64,000 bases of DNA from JAJFFW01 sp038534195 (GCA_038534195.1 JBCAXE010000006.1:1-64000), one strand, 5' to 3'. Counted from the stretch's first letter, positions 8,617 to 18,307 are shown. Numbers and translations: made by a program. Notes: generated by a model from the sequence alone, not told the origin.

Positions 8617-9000
8617 TTAATCTGCAACTTTGCTTGCAAAAGCGATCGGCAAACCGCCCGGACCTTCCAAATAGTAAATGCGTTCGCCGTGCGCATCATC
8701 GGGACCCTTCGGGTCTAATCCGTTATTACGGGCGTTCTGCGCCCACGCGTCGGCGTCATCGACGATGATTTGGAGCATCACCATTTCCGGCATTTCAGGG
8801 CCGGCGGGCCAGATTTCTATCCACGAATTGTCTTCGTTCGCTTCAATCGGAAAGACGGCTCCCGAAAAGCCTCCCGCGTCGCCCAGCGCCCCGAGATCGC
8901 GTTCTTTAATCCCAAGACCCGCCGGGCCAAGCATTTTCGCCAGCGCTTCGGCGTTTTCGCGTTTCGCGACCCGGCAAAAACGGATACCAAGAACCTTCAT
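8617..9000 (-). CDS. VOC (glyoxalase/dioxygenase-like) family protein
   Basis: 127 residues, the length of a single-domain vicinal-oxygen-chelate protein made of two beta-alpha-beta-beta-beta units. Recognisable pieces are the opening strand GIRFCRV, the central VMLQIIVDDADAWAQ and the final YYLEGPGGLPIAFA, which resembles the metal-binding end strand of glyoxalase-type enzymes. Substrate cannot be read from the sequence. It converges on the small lipoprotein gene with only 2 bp between stops, and diverges from polA with a 42-bp gap, so it may share the polA control region. Confidence 0.7.
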   Translation of the reverse strand: MKVLGIRFCRVAKRENAEALAKMLGPAGLGIKERDLGALGDAGGFSGAVFPIEANEDNSWIEIWPAGPEMPEMVMLQIIVDDADAWAQNARNNGLDPKGPDDAHGERIYYLEGPGGLPIAFASKVAD

Positions 9001-9042
9001 AATTCCACCTCGTTATCGATCCTGAATAAGAAGGTAAGCCTG

Positions 9043-11829
9043 ATGGCGGCGAAATCAAAAAAAAATAAAGACACCAGGCTCTATCTCGTTGACGGCTCCG
9101 CCTATATTTTCAGGGCATACCACGCATTGCCGCCATTGACGCGCAAGTCCGATGGAATGCCCGTAGGCGCGGTCTCCGGCTTTTGCAACATGCTCTACAA
9201 GCTTTTGACCGATTTAGGCGACGAGCATGAACCGACGCATTTCGCGGTTATTTTCGATTACTCAGCACACACCTTTCGCAACGATTTGTATGATCAGTAC
9301 AAAGCGAACCGTGATGAACCGCCTGAAGACCTGAGGCCGCAATTCTCGCTGGTGCGGGAAGCAACGCGCGCTTTCAATGCCCCGTGTATCGAAATGGAAG
9401 GGTTTGAGGCCGACGACATTATCGCCACCTATGCAAGGCAGATAGAAGATGATGGCGGCGAGTGCGTTATCATTTCGTCCGATAAGGACCTGATGCAGCT
9501 CGTTTCAGACCGCGTTTCGATGTTCGACACCATGAAGAACAAATGGGTGCGCCGCGAGCAGGTCATTGAAAAATTTGGTCTTGGTCCGGAAAAAGTTATC
9601 GACATCCAGGCGCTTGCCGGAGATTCCGTCGACAATATTCCGGGCGTTCCGGGAATTGGGGTCAAAACGGCCGCGCAATTGCTCGAAGAGTATGGCGACC
9701 TGGAAACGCTTCTCGATCGCGCCGAAGAAATCAAACAGAAAAAACGCCGCGAAAACCTGATCGAATTTGCTGATGACGCGCGGCTTTCCAAAGAGCTTGT
9801 CACCCTCAAGACAGATCTTGATTTGGAAGAGCCCATTTCGGCGCTTGAAATGAGATCAATTGAACCGGAAATGCTCCTCGAGTTTCTAAATGAGATGGAG
9901 TTCAGCACGCTGACGCGGCGGGTCGCCGAAGCGTTCGACGCGCCTGCGCCCGAAGCGCCGTCCGCTGGCAAGGCAAAAAAATCAATTGAAGACGCCCAGT
10001 ACGAGACAATCTATTCGGATGCGGCGCTCAAAGACTGGATAGAAGCTGCGCATGCGCGCGGCGTTGTCGCCGTTGATACAGAGACGGACAGCCTCAATGC
10101 GATGCGCGCGAACCTTGTTGGCGTTTCTCTCGCCGTCGGGCCAGGCGAGGCGTGCTACATCCCCCTTGGGCATGGCGCCAAAGGATTGGCGTTAGATGAT
10201 GAAAATGTCAGTAAGCAGATAGATACCGCGAAGGCGCTAAAATTGCTGAAGCCTATGCTTCAAGACCCGTCAGTGTTGAAGGTCGGGCAAAATATCAAAT
10301 ATGACGCCCTTGTCTTGTCGCGTTATGACGTTTCGATTTCGCCCATCGACGACACGATGTTGATCTCCTACGCGCTTGACTGCGGTCGCGGCGGCCACGG
10401 TATGGATGAGCTCGCTAAGCGGCATCTTGAGCACGAGACGATCAAATTCTCCGACATTGCTGGGACAGGCAAGAAACAGAAGACTTTTGACGAAATCGAG
10501 ATCGCCAAGGCGGCTGACTACGCAGCTGAGGACGCCGATATCACCTTGCGCCTTCATGAGGCGCTAAAACCGCGCCTCGCCGCGGAGGGAAAAGCGACCG
10601 TCTACGAAACGCTCGAACGCCCGTTGGCGCCCGTGATCATGCGAATGGAGCGCGAAGGCGTGAAAGTTGACCCAGCGGTGCTTTCAAAATTGTCCGGCGA
10701 CTTCGCGCAGCGGATGGGCCGTTTCGAGGCCGAGGCCTATAAACTCGCGGGCGGCGAGTTCAACATGGGCTCGCCAAAGCAGATCGCCGACATTCTTTTC
10801 GGCGAGCTCGGGCTGCCGGGCGGGAAGAAAACGGCGAAAGGCGCCTGGTCAACCAAGGCCGACGTATTGGAACAGCTCGCCGCTGAAGGGCATGAATTAC
10901 CGCGGACCATTCTCGATTGGCGCTCACTCTCAAAATTGAAAAGTACTTACACGGACGCGCTACCGGAAGCGATCAACCCGGAAACAGGCCGCATTCACAC
11001 TTCATATTCGCTGGCAGCCACGACAACGGGGCGACTCGCATCGACCGATCCCAATTTACAAAATATCCCCATACGAACGGAAGATGGGAGAAAGATTCGA
11101 ACCGCTTTCGTACCGGAGAAAGGGAATGTTCTAATTTCAGCCGATTACAGCCAGATCGAACTTCGGTTGTTGGCCCATATTGCGGACCTCGGCGCCATGA
11201 AAGAGGCGTTTGCGAATGGCGTCGATATCCACGCGATGACTGCATCGGAAATGTTCGGCGTTCCCGTAGAAGGCATGGACCCAATGGTGCGACGGCGTGC
11301 GAAGGCCATAAATTTCGGCATCATTTACGGTATTTCCGCTTTTGGTCTCGCGAACCAACTCGGTATCTCTCGCGGTGAAGCGAAAGACTATATCGATAGT
11401 TACTTCGTGAAATTTCCAGGGATAAAGAAATATATGGATGATACGAAAGCTGCGGCAAAAGCGGACGGCTATGTTGAGACGATCTTTGGCCGGCGTACTT
11501 ATGTGGGCGGAATAAATGACAAAAACCCCGCCATGCGCGGATACGCGGAACGTCAGGCGATCAATGCGCCAATTCAAGGCGCTGCGGCTGATGTCATCCG
11601 GCGCGCGATGGTTCGTATGGAACCGGAATTGAAGAAAGCGAAACTCTCTGCCCGGATGCTCTTACAAGTTCACGATGAGCTGATCTTCGAAGCGCCGAAA
11701 TCAGAGGCAGCAGCGACCTGCGATGTGGTAAGCCGGGTCATGGAAGGCGCCCATCGCCCCGCCGTGGAGATATCGGCGCCGCTCGTCGTCGATGCGCGCG
11801 CGGGAAAGAACTGGGACGAAGCCCATTAA
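9043..11829 (+). CDS. polA: DNA polymerase I
   Basis: 928 residues with all three domains. N-terminal 5'-3' exonuclease: YLVDGSAYIFRAYHA, FEADDIIA, SSDKDLMQL and the helix-hairpin-helix DNIPGVPGIGVKTA. The 3'-5' exonuclease is intact: DTETD (Asp345/Glu347), GQNIKYD and YAAEDAD, so proofreading should work. Polymerase: motif A ISADYSQIELR near 698-708, motif B RRRAKAINFGIIYG near 750-763, and motif C QVHDELIFE near 876-884. I chose ATG 9043, preceded by AAGAAGG; the reading frame stays open for 91 codons upstream, but that part overlaps the VOC gene on the other strand and is not protein-like. A terminator follows 78 bp after the stop. Confidence 0.98.
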   Translation: MAAKSKKNKDTRLYLVDGSAYIFRAYHALPPLTRKSDGMPVGAVSGFCNMLYKLLTDLGDEHEPTHFAVIFDYSAHTFRNDLYDQYKANRDEPPEDLRPQFSLVREATRAFNAPCIEMEGFEADDIIATYARQIEDDGGECVIISSDKDLMQLVSDRVSMFDTMKNKWVRREQVIEKFGLGPEKVIDIQALAGDSVDNIPGVPGIGVKTAAQLLEEYGDLETLLDRAEEIKQKKRRENLIEFADDARLSKELVTLKTDLDLEEPISALEMRSIEPEMLLEFLNEMEFSTLTRRVAEAFDAPAPEAPSAGKAKKSIEDAQYETIYSDAALKDWIEAAHARGVVAVDTETDSLNAMRANLVGVSLAVGPGEACYIPLGHGAKGLALDDENVSKQIDTAKALKLLKPMLQDPSVLKVGQNIKYDALVLSRYDVSISPIDDTMLISYALDCGRGGHGMDELAKRHLEHETIKFSDIAGTGKKQKTFDEIEIAKAADYAAEDADITLRLHEALKPRLAAEGKATVYETLERPLAPVIMRMEREGVKVDPAVLSKLSGDFAQRMGRFEAEAYKLAGGEFNMGSPKQIADILFGELGLPGGKKTAKGAWSTKADVLEQLAAEGHELPRTILDWRSLSKLKSTYTDALPEAINPETGRIHTSYSLAATTTGRLASTDPNLQNIPIRTEDGRKIRTAFVPEKGNVLISADYSQIELRLLAHIADLGAMKEAFANGVDIHAMTASEMFGVPVEGMDPMVRRRAKAINFGIIYGISAFGLANQLGISRGEAKDYIDSYFVKFPGIKKYMDDTKAAAKADGYVETIFGRRTYVGGINDKNPAMRGYAERQAINAPIQGAAADVIRRAMVRMEPELKKAKLSARMLLQVHDELIFEAPKSEAAATCDVVSRVMEGAHRPAVEISAPLVVDARAGKNWDEAH

Positions 11830-11907
11830 CCGATTGTCGCCGGCGGCGGCTTGCAAATCGAGGTTCGGCGGCCCCGCCCTGGCGCGTGCACGCCGGAGCA
11901 GGACCTG

Positions 11908-11943
11908 ACGCCTTGCTTGGGGGAGAGACACCAAGGCGTTTTT
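11908..11943 (+). terminator. Probable polA terminator
   Basis: The stem ACGCCTTG pairs perfectly with CAAGGCGT across a 16-nt loop and is followed by TTTT. The long loop makes it weaker than a classic hairpin, but its position after polA fits. Confidence 0.7.
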
Positions 11944-12156
11944 CGCAGCGCGGAGCGCTGTAATCTCTTACTCAGTCTTGCGAAGTCATCATGTAAGCGG
12001 TGCTCAAGTGAAAGGCGTTGCACCCGTTGCGATGCGCCCTTCTTCTTGTGTTGGTTGTGATATAGGCCTCAATTTAGGCTGCTGTGTCGCGCGATCACGT
12101 GACATTTTGCAAATTTCTTCAGAATTTTTGGAAATATTTAGTCAGTACACGGCTAT

Positions 12157-12174
12157 GTATTAGGTTGCTAATAC
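12157..12174 (-). terminator. Short hairpin after the glycosyltransferase stop
   Basis: GTATTAG and CTAATAC form a perfect 7-bp stem around GTTG, 10 bp beyond the minus-strand stop. There is no T-run on the minus strand, so it may stabilise the 3' end rather than terminate on its own. Confidence 0.35.
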
Positions 12175-12184
12175 AGTGAGCAGA

Positions 12185-13432
12185 TTAACCTGCGCGGCGA
12201 CGGCGCCGTCCGCCGCTTTGACTAAGCCGCGCATCCGTTCGTGCGCCTGACGCTAGCGGGTAGACTTCGTTAAACAATTTTTCAAATGTCGCCGCCCAGG
12301 AAAACTTGTCCTGAACATGCTCGCGCGCTCTTTCGCCTATCGGCGTCAACCGGTTCATCCATACGGCGGCGATGTTGTCCGCCATTTCCGCTGCGTCGTT
12401 TGGTGCGCCAAGGCGGCCAAGCGTCGGGGGCACCCGATCAACCATCGCGCCGGCGCGAACGCCGACAATTGGGAGGCCGCTGGCTTGGGCTTCAATAATT
12501 GAAATCCCGAAGGTCTCGTTTTCCATCGCGGAAACGTAGATATCGGCTGACGCCAGATACCGCGCCAAATCCTCACGGTCTGTGACGAAACCGGGAAAAT
12601 GCGCATTAAGGCCGGCGCACTCGCTTTCCAGAGCTGCGCGTTCATTGCCGTCACCGATCATGATCAAACCGGCGCCCCAGCTTTCAGGCAGTCTTTTGAA
12701 CGCCTCGGCGACAATGCGCGGTTTGCGTTCACGGTCGATACGGCCGACGTAAATCAACAGAGGCGAGTCAGGGCCCATATTGAGCCGCCGCCGTAGATCG
12801 GCGGAGCGCTTGTCCGGGTTAAAGCAATGCATATCAGCGCCAAGCGTCATAATGTTGACGTCGGGGATCGCCTGCATGGAGAAATAATCGGCGGCGCTCT
12901 GTGTAAGCGTATAAAACCCATCAAACCGCCGGTAGAGATTTGCAGCGTATCGGTAACAAAAGGATTTGAGCTGCCCGGCGACGAAATCGCCAAAGTAACG
13001 ACGCCCGAATTTCTCCACGTAAACCGTTGGAAAATCTGTGTGATACCCTGCGACGAGCACTGATTCAGGGAACTGCGCACGATGCTGTAGCGCCGCCCAA
13101 GGCAAATTGTAGGCGTCGTGACATTCTATAAAGTCAGGCTGGATTTCTTTCAGGGCGGCTTTGACGGCGTTTTGGCGGACCAGTAACCGGTAATTTGGAC
13201 TGCCAGGGACTTGCGGCGACGCAATCTCGATACGGATTGCTCGGCCATCGACGGTTTTTTTGTCTTCTTCGCCAGGAATGATGAGGCAATGGCGTGCGTC
13301 AGTATTTTCTAAAAGATGCCGGCGTTTTTCGGACAGAAATGTGCGAACCCCGCCGCCTTTCGCAGAAAACGATTGCGTTAAATCGCAAAAAATCTGTGCT
13401 TCAGTTGCTACCTGCACTGATTTCCAGCCCAT
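12185..13432 (-). CDS. GT4-family glycosyltransferase (GT-B fold), possibly mannosyltransferase-like
   Basis: 415 residues. N-terminal Rossmann half has the donor/acceptor loop SAKGGGVRTF. The C-terminal half starts at LLIYVGRIDRERKP and contains the GT4 signature ENETFGISIIEAQASGLPIVG, whose Glu residues contact the nucleotide-sugar in this family. Overall pattern resembles GDP-mannose or UDP-sugar dependent lipid-linked transferases (PimB/MgtA type). A short Arg-rich tail (GGRRRRRAG) may bind membranes. It is downstream of motAB on the same strand with a 152-bp gap, and a possible 21-residue ORF ends 9 bp before its start. Acceptor unknown. Confidence 0.82.
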   Translation of the reverse strand: MGWKSVQVATEAQIFCDLTQSFSAKGGGVRTFLSEKRRHLLENTDARHCLIIPGEEDKKTVDGRAIRIEIASPQVPGSPNYRLLVRQNAVKAALKEIQPDFIECHDAYNLPWAALQHRAQFPESVLVAGYHTDFPTVYVEKFGRRYFGDFVAGQLKSFCYRYAANLYRRFDGFYTLTQSAADYFSMQAIPDVNIMTLGADMHCFNPDKRSADLRRRLNMGPDSPLLIYVGRIDRERKPRIVAEAFKRLPESWGAGLIMIGDGNERAALESECAGLNAHFPGFVTDREDLARYLASADIYVSAMENETFGISIIEAQASGLPIVGVRAGAMVDRVPPTLGRLGAPNDAAEMADNIAAVWMNRLTPIGERAREHVQDKFSWAATFEKLFNEVYPLASGARTDARLSQSGGRRRRRAG

Positions 13433-13441
13433 TTTGGATTT

Positions 13442-13507
13442 TCATCGCGCACCGCCATATTGACTAGCCCAGCTCATGCCTACCGTAAAGCTGACAATGG
13501 CGACCAT
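13442..13507 (-). CDS. Possible 21-residue leader or membrane micropeptide
   Basis: ATG at 13507 has GAGGA six bases upstream on the minus strand. The peptide MVAIVSFTVGMSWASQYGGA plus Arg is mostly hydrophobic. Its stop lies 9 bp before the glycosyltransferase ATG, so ribosomes finishing it could re-initiate there. This could be a leader peptide, a small membrane protein, or chance. No homologue known to me. Confidence 0.3.
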   Translation of the reverse strand: MVAIVSFTVGMSWASQYGGAR

Positions 13508-13584
13508 GGTGCGTCCTCATCGATTTGTGAAGAATTGGAGATGTTCCAGAAAATTTCGCGTTACATTTCAGTGAGGTGAACTTC

Positions 13585-14442
13585 CTAAAGCGCGTGATCT
13601 TCCGGAAATAACGGCGCCGCGGGCTCGAGTGTGATCTCGATGCGTCTGTTTCCGCTGGCGAACGGGTCTTCGGGATAAAGGGGCGTCGCTGCGCCTCTGC
13701 CGGTGACGCCGACGATCCGATCGGTCGGAAACCCGTTTTGTTCCATAATGCGCCGCGCCGCATTCGCGCGCGCTGCGGTCAAGTCGAACGCTGAATATGC
13801 GCCGGCCCCGACGGCGTCAGCGTGTCCTTCTATGTTGACGCGGTTAGCGAGCGGCAGGAGCACGCGCGTTGTCTCTGCAAGCGCGACCTCTGCTGCTGGG
13901 GTCAAATCGGCGCCGCCTGAGGCGAACATGGGCGCGCCGGTAGTGTCGATGAGAACGACTTGAAGCCCGTCATCGAGAAGATTGATTGTGATCGCGTCGC
14001 TGGCGTCTTTGAGAAGCGGGTGCGTGAGGATCGCTTTTTCCAGCGCTTCTTTCGCGCGTTCGAATTGGCGCCTGTCCGCATCTGCGTTCTCGAACGCCCC
14101 GTTTCGGCCGTTCGACCCGGCCGCCGGGCGGGTCGATAATGTTTCGGTTATTCCGTCAGCACTGGGATTAGGCGTTGGGCGAATGTTACCAGGTTGACGC
14201 TGCTCCGGCGTTCCCTGAAGTTTGATGTCGCCAGCGTAACGGCGTTCTTCGGCGACGCCGAATGCGTCGCGCATCGACCCGGCGACCACTTCCATCTTTA
14301 CCTGGTCCTGGATCGAATAGGAGACGATCAGAACAAAGAAGCACACGAGGATCGTCATCAAATCGGCATAGGTGATAAGCCAGCCGCTGTTTCTTCGTCC
14401 TTGCGCAGCTTCCCCTCGTCGTCTTTTTGCAATGCTTATCAC
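13585..14442 (-). CDS. motB: MotB-like stator / OmpA-domain protein
   Basis: 285 residues. A basic N-terminus leads into one membrane segment with WLITYADLMTILVCFFVLIV, in which the Asp of YAD is the proton- or sodium-conducting residue of MotB/PomB. A linker and a periplasmic OmpA-like peptidoglycan-binding domain follow (NIEGHADAVG, NAARRIMEQNGF, NRRIEITLEP). ATG overlaps the motA stop by 4 bp (ATGA), the usual coupling of stator genes. No other flagellar genes are in the window, so flagellar use is inferred from the family. The C-terminal domain is of normal size. Confidence 0.88.
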   Translation of the reverse strand: MISIAKRRRGEAAQGRRNSGWLITYADLMTILVCFFVLIVSYSIQDQVKMEVVAGSMRDAFGVAEERRYAGDIKLQGTPEQRQPGNIRPTPNPSADGITETLSTRPAAGSNGRNGAFENADADRRQFERAKEALEKAILTHPLLKDASDAITINLLDDGLQVVLIDTTGAPMFASGGADLTPAAEVALAETTRVLLPLANRVNIEGHADAVGAGAYSAFDLTAARANAARRIMEQNGFPTDRIVGVTGRGAATPLYPEDPFASGNRRIEITLEPAAPLFPEDHAL

Positions 14443-15242
14443 GTGGCGCCAGCCGGCGGCGCATAGCCTGACGCAAGCGGCGCGAAAGCGCCGCGGGATT
14501 TTTCAGGAAGATAAACGATCAACATGTCTGTGATGGCGTCGGGGGACCGGCGATCGGAGACCTGGCACAGCCCGTCGATGATGAGAGACAGATTCGTTTC
14601 CTGCGCTTCCAGTTTCATCGCCAGCTTGTCGGCGATCGGCAGCGCAATGACGTAAGCGACAAGGGCGCCGTAGAGCGTCGTCAGAAGGGCGATCGCCATG
14701 GCCGGACCAATCGTCGAGGGGTCATCCATCGTCCAGAGCATTTTGACGAGGCCGACAATGGTTCCAATCATGCCAAACGCCGGAGCCGCCTCGCCGATTG
14801 CACGGAATATCTTCTCGCCGTCGACCAGGCGCTGGATTTCGAGCTCGCGCTCTCGCGTCAATTGTTCTCGCAAATGATCCGTTGGGAGACCATCAGCAAT
14901 CATCTGCTTGCCGCGCGCCAGAAACGGATCTGAAACAACCGCGCGCTCAAGGCCCATAGGTCCTGACCGCCGCGTGATGTTAGCGAGGCCGCGCACTTCT
15001 TCCAGCAACTCACGCGGCTCGCGACGATGATCGAGGAACGCGGTACGCGCGCCGGCCGCAAGCGCCGCAAAGACTTGATCGATCGGAAAACGCAGGATGG
15101 TCGCTGAGATCGCGCCGCCAATAACGATGAGGAAGCTCGGCAGGTTAAAAAACACCGCCACAGCGCCGCCCATCGCGATCGCAAGCCCGACCACGAAAAA
15201 ACCAGCGATAATCCCGCCAATTGTCGCAAAATCCATGCGCAT
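14439..15242 (-). CDS. motA: MotA/PomA-like stator protein
   Basis: 267 residues with the MotA/PomA layout: two N-terminal membrane helices (TIGGIIAGFFVVGLAIAMGG; LPSFLIVIGGAISATI), a cytoplasmic loop with charged residues (FLDHRREPRELLEEV, REQLTRERELEI), then two helices with AAPAFGMIGTIVGLVKML and the Pro-containing IALLTTLYGALVAYVIALPIA. These match the conserved proline and gating residues of the family. ATG 15242 is 7 nt after AGGAGGAG, a strong ribosome site. First gene of motA-motB. Confidence 0.92.
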   Translation of the reverse strand: MRMDFATIGGIIAGFFVVGLAIAMGGAVAVFFNLPSFLIVIGGAISATILRFPIDQVFAALAAGARTAFLDHRREPRELLEEVRGLANITRRSGPMGLERAVVSDPFLARGKQMIADGLPTDHLREQLTRERELEIQRLVDGEKIFRAIGEAAPAFGMIGTIVGLVKMLWTMDDPSTIGPAMAIALLTTLYGALVAYVIALPIADKLAMKLEAQETNLSLIIDGLCQVSDRRSPDAITDMLIVYLPEKSRGAFAPLASGYAPPAGAT

Positions 15243-15347
15243 GCGCGCACTCCTCCTGCCTAAATACCAAAGTCTGTTTTACGCGAAGCGTCGTAAAAGC
15301 GGCGCTTCGGCAATCGTTAAAACTTTGCGGAAATGTGAGTGTTTTGT

Positions 15348-17396
15348 TTAAGAAAGCGAGCAAGTAGTCTGCTGACTTTCAAGCGTATAGATCATAAATC
15401 CTTCGCCTTCATCGAAGTCGCTGATGGGTGAAGGAACAAGCGCGATGCCCGCAGGCTCGCCAAATCGCTGCTTGGCGATTTCAGTATGAACGTAAACGCA
15501 GCGCCCATCACGAGCGAATGCTAAGGCGGCCCGATGTAATTGATCGCGGTTGAACAAGTGTCTGGATTGAGCCCGCATGACATGAACGCCGGCGGCGCGG
15601 GTTAGGGCGAATCCATCCTCAGATGATGATATGACCAGGGAGCCGGGCGCAATTGCATCGCGATGGGCTCGATCCGCGGCGCCCTTTATCTGGCTGATTA
15701 GGTTAGCTCGCGAATAATCGCTAAAATTTCCATAAACGGATACGCCAATCGTGAACGCCGCTAGGAGCAGGGCGACTTGGGCGCGCATTCTGTTTTCCGG
15801 CATTCCGATGCACCAGACAACTAAAGCAGTAAGCGAAACGAAGAGGAAAAATTGCGGATAAACCCCAATTTTTACCCAATAGGACGGAAAGAAGTGAAGC
15901 AGCGCTGGTTTTGCAATCGCCAGAGTCAGCACGCCCGACACGGTTATCAAGAAGAGTAACGAATTGCTCGCCTTGGCCGCATCCATAATGCGCCTCAGCG
16001 CTATTGCGCACAGAATAGCGATAAATGGGACGCAAGGTAAAAAGTAGCGCATATTTAGCGAGTAGCCGCCGTGCCAATGCTTTAGCCCATAAAAGGTGAT
16101 GGGCGCCGCAATGATCATCAGCGAAAGCGCATAAAAACGAGTATTCACGCCGCGAAAAAAATCTACGATAGGTATCAACAGGAGGGCTGCGAATGGGAGA
16201 CTCTGGAACAGGGCCTTCTTAATTTCCCCGAAGGTCGATTTCTGATTATGGATTTCATCCGTTATAGAGCTGAAAATTGGCGTATGCCCATAGGCTTGCA
16301 AATCGATCGTCAATGCATAGAGCCCGCGCAACGCTCTCGGATTGACCAATGATAGAATGAGAATGGCGCTGGCGACTAGCACGGATAGATAGCTCCATCG
16401 ATGTTGATGAAAAACCTGAATTGCCCGTGACGCCCAAGGTCGGCGCACATTTAGCAAAAAGCTGATTGCGATCATTGCTGTGCCAGCAATTGCGATCGGA
16501 AGGTAGGCGTCGAAAGTATCGCCGTCCCCCTTGGGGCCATAGGTAAATGGTTGAAAAACGCCATATTTTGCGAAGTTGATAGTCGCTCCAACGACAAGAT
16601 GAGGGAGTACTCCTGCTAAGAGAGCAATCGCCGCCATTCTTTTTTGGGGACTTGCGAAAAAGCGAATCCAAAGAAATATCGCGGTAATGACGAATATGCT
16701 GTCCAGCCGAAAATAAAGAGAAAATCCCAGCAGAAAACCCGCCAAAAGTAACATGCGAGTGCGGCGTTCTGTATGTTCGTCTTCGAACGCCAATACACCT
16801 ACGTAGACACCGGCAAGCAAGCATGCCAGTGCCGTCATGTGGGGCCAAATACCATTTGCATAATTCAAGAAGAAAGTCGCTAATCCAAACAACAAAAGAG
16901 CGTCACGCGCTATTGCCGTTTCGCCAGTAAATTTCTCGGCCAATCTATAGACGAGAATAAGGCAGGCGCCGCCGCTCAACATATTCATCAATATCAGACC
17001 TTTTGGCCCGAACACAAAATAGAATGGCGCGGCGATTAAAGCATAACCACCTGGATATTGCGGATAAGTGCGCGCTCCTTCTGCAGAGGCACTTGTCAAC
17101 AACATCGTAATGGCAGGGGCGCCCTCGATTTCGGAGGCGTCGCCAATATAGAAGACGCCGTAATTCGCCATGGCGTGCGCCATATTGAGATACAGTACTT
17201 CGTCGATGGTGAATATTCCAATAGGCTTTGCTACTAAATTAAAGAGGCAGAAAATTCCGTATAAGGTAAGAAGATGCGTAGGCGAATTTAGAATTTCTGT
17301 CAGCAGAGGGAAATTTGTGCGGGACGATGAAAAGCTCGGAACGGAATTCGTACCGTGAGCCGTGATGGATTGTCCTGCCATTAAGCCAATATCCAC
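15348..17396 (-). CDS. GT-C fold polytopic glycosyltransferase (PMT/ArnT-like)
   Basis: 682 residues with about 12 membrane segments and a soluble C-terminal tail (about 580-682). The first extracytoplasmic loop carries the acidic motif FTIDEVLYL typical of GT-C enzymes that use polyprenyl-phosphate sugars, and LNMRYFLPCVPF resembles the conserved PMT_2 segment. It probably moves a sugar from a lipid carrier to an envelope acceptor in the periplasm. GTG 17396 overlaps the FkbM stop by one base (TAGTG); ATG 17381 is an alternative. Last gene of a three-gene unit (UPF0104, fkbM, GT-C). The DNA is more A/T-rich than flanking housekeeping genes. Confidence 0.75.
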   Translation of the reverse strand: MDIGLMAGQSITAHGTNSVPSFSSSRTNFPLLTEILNSPTHLLTLYGIFCLFNLVAKPIGIFTIDEVLYLNMAHAMANYGVFYIGDASEIEGAPAITMLLTSASAEGARTYPQYPGGYALIAAPFYFVFGPKGLILMNMLSGGACLILVYRLAEKFTGETAIARDALLLFGLATFFLNYANGIWPHMTALACLLAGVYVGVLAFEDEHTERRTRMLLLAGFLLGFSLYFRLDSIFVITAIFLWIRFFASPQKRMAAIALLAGVLPHLVVGATINFAKYGVFQPFTYGPKGDGDTFDAYLPIAIAGTAMIAISFLLNVRRPWASRAIQVFHQHRWSYLSVLVASAILILSLVNPRALRGLYALTIDLQAYGHTPIFSSITDEIHNQKSTFGEIKKALFQSLPFAALLLIPIVDFFRGVNTRFYALSLMIIAAPITFYGLKHWHGGYSLNMRYFLPCVPFIAILCAIALRRIMDAAKASNSLLFLITVSGVLTLAIAKPALLHFFPSYWVKIGVYPQFFLFVSLTALVVWCIGMPENRMRAQVALLLAAFTIGVSVYGNFSDYSRANLISQIKGAADRAHRDAIAPGSLVISSSEDGFALTRAAGVHVMRAQSRHLFNRDQLHRAALAFARDGRCVYVHTEIAKQRFGEPAGIALVPSPISDFDEGEGFMIYTLESQQTTCSLS

Positions 17397-18307
17397 TAAG
17401 GGCGTTCGAAAAATAATTCGAACGTACCTCGATCACCAGCATAAATATTTTTCAGATATTCGTTTGGATATATCTTACTCATACCAGGGCGATCATATTG
17501 CACGATCAACGATGGCGCCAATCCGCTCTCCGCAATCATATCAAGACATTCTCGAATTTCATTTTCTGAAAGAATATCGCCATGAATTTCCAGAAAGAGA
17601 TGATTTGCGCGCGCTAACGTTTTTCGAGCGCCACGAAGCACTTCAAGTTCATATCCTTCGACATCCATCTTGATAAAAGTTGGCGCCTCTCTCTCTTCAA
17701 AAAAAGAATCAATTTTGAAACCTGCAATTTCAATCGTATTTGTGTCGCTGGCATCGACGTTCTTGCAGGAGTGCCAGTTCGAAAGTGAGGAACATGCAAG
17801 AAATATTGGGCCATCGGCTTGGCCGAATGCGATGTTGTGAGCCTCAATATTGGTCCGAAGATTGCGGCTTATGTTTTCTTGCAGCCGCTGAAAGTTACGA
17901 GGATGGGGTTCCGCGGCGTAAATCTTCTTACAGATTCGGGACTCAATGAGGGCGTAATATCCAATATTAGCCCCGACCTCCAAGACGACGTCCTCTTCGC
18001 CAAGGATGCTTAGAATATGTCCTGTCGCAACCGGTTCGCGGATGCCGTCGAGGAGAAGATCACGATCAAGGCCTTGTTCAGCCGGGTCTAGTTTCATTTT
18101 CGATCCTAGAATGCGGCGGGTTTGGATTCCTGTCAGTCCAAGCCTCTTAAATTGCTTTGCGCGTGAATACTCAGTCGTTCGTGCGCGAAAGTAATTGGTG
18201 ACGCGCTCGGCGGCTGGCCGTAATCCGACGCTGCGGCACATTTCAAAAATCGCGGCGGCTTGGCGGCGAAAGCGGCCAAGGGGAATTACGCTATTTGCTG
18301 TAGCCAT
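17396..18307 (-). CDS. FkbM-family methyltransferase
   Basis: 303 residues. A class I SAM-binding core is clear: VVLEVGANIGYYAL (motif I), KIYAAEPHPRNFQRL (motif II acidic loop) and FIKMDVEGYELEVLRGA, the FkbM-family signature. These enzymes usually O-methylate sugars in polysaccharides, glycolipids or natural products. Here the neighbours are glycosyltransferases, so sugar methylation of a surface glycan is the sensible inference. Its start lies inside the last 17 bp of the UPF0104-like gene and its stop touches the GT-C start, so the three are coupled. About 90 N-terminal residues lack a recognised domain. Confidence 0.82.
   Translation of the reverse strand: MATANSVIPLGRFRRQAAAIFEMCRSVGLRPAAERVTNYFRARTTEYSRAKQFKRLGLTGIQTRRILGSKMKLDPAEQGLDRDLLLDGIREPVATGHILSILGEEDVVLEVGANIGYYALIESRICKKIYAAEPHPRNFQRLQENISRNLRTNIEAHNIAFGQADGPIFLACSSLSNWHSCKNVDASDTNTIEIAGFKIDSFFEEREAPTFIKMDVEGYELEVLRGARKTLARANHLFLEIHGDILSENEIRECLDMIAESGLAPSLIVQYDRPGMSKIYPNEYLKNIYAGDRGTFELFFERP

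Larger units (their letters stand above)
11830..12184. other. Intergenic region between polA and a convergent glycosyltransferase gene
   Basis: About 355 bp with no supported gene. It holds the polA terminator (11908-11943) and, near the end of the opposing glycosyltransferase gene, a perfect small hairpin (12157-12174). The middle (about 12040-12150) is more A/T-rich. Short open frames here lack ribosome sites and protein-like composition. Confidence 0.6.

Noticed and set aside
11978..12163. 61-codon open frame after polA
   Set aside because: No ribosome site, Cys/Ser-rich without pattern, and it overlaps a hairpin.
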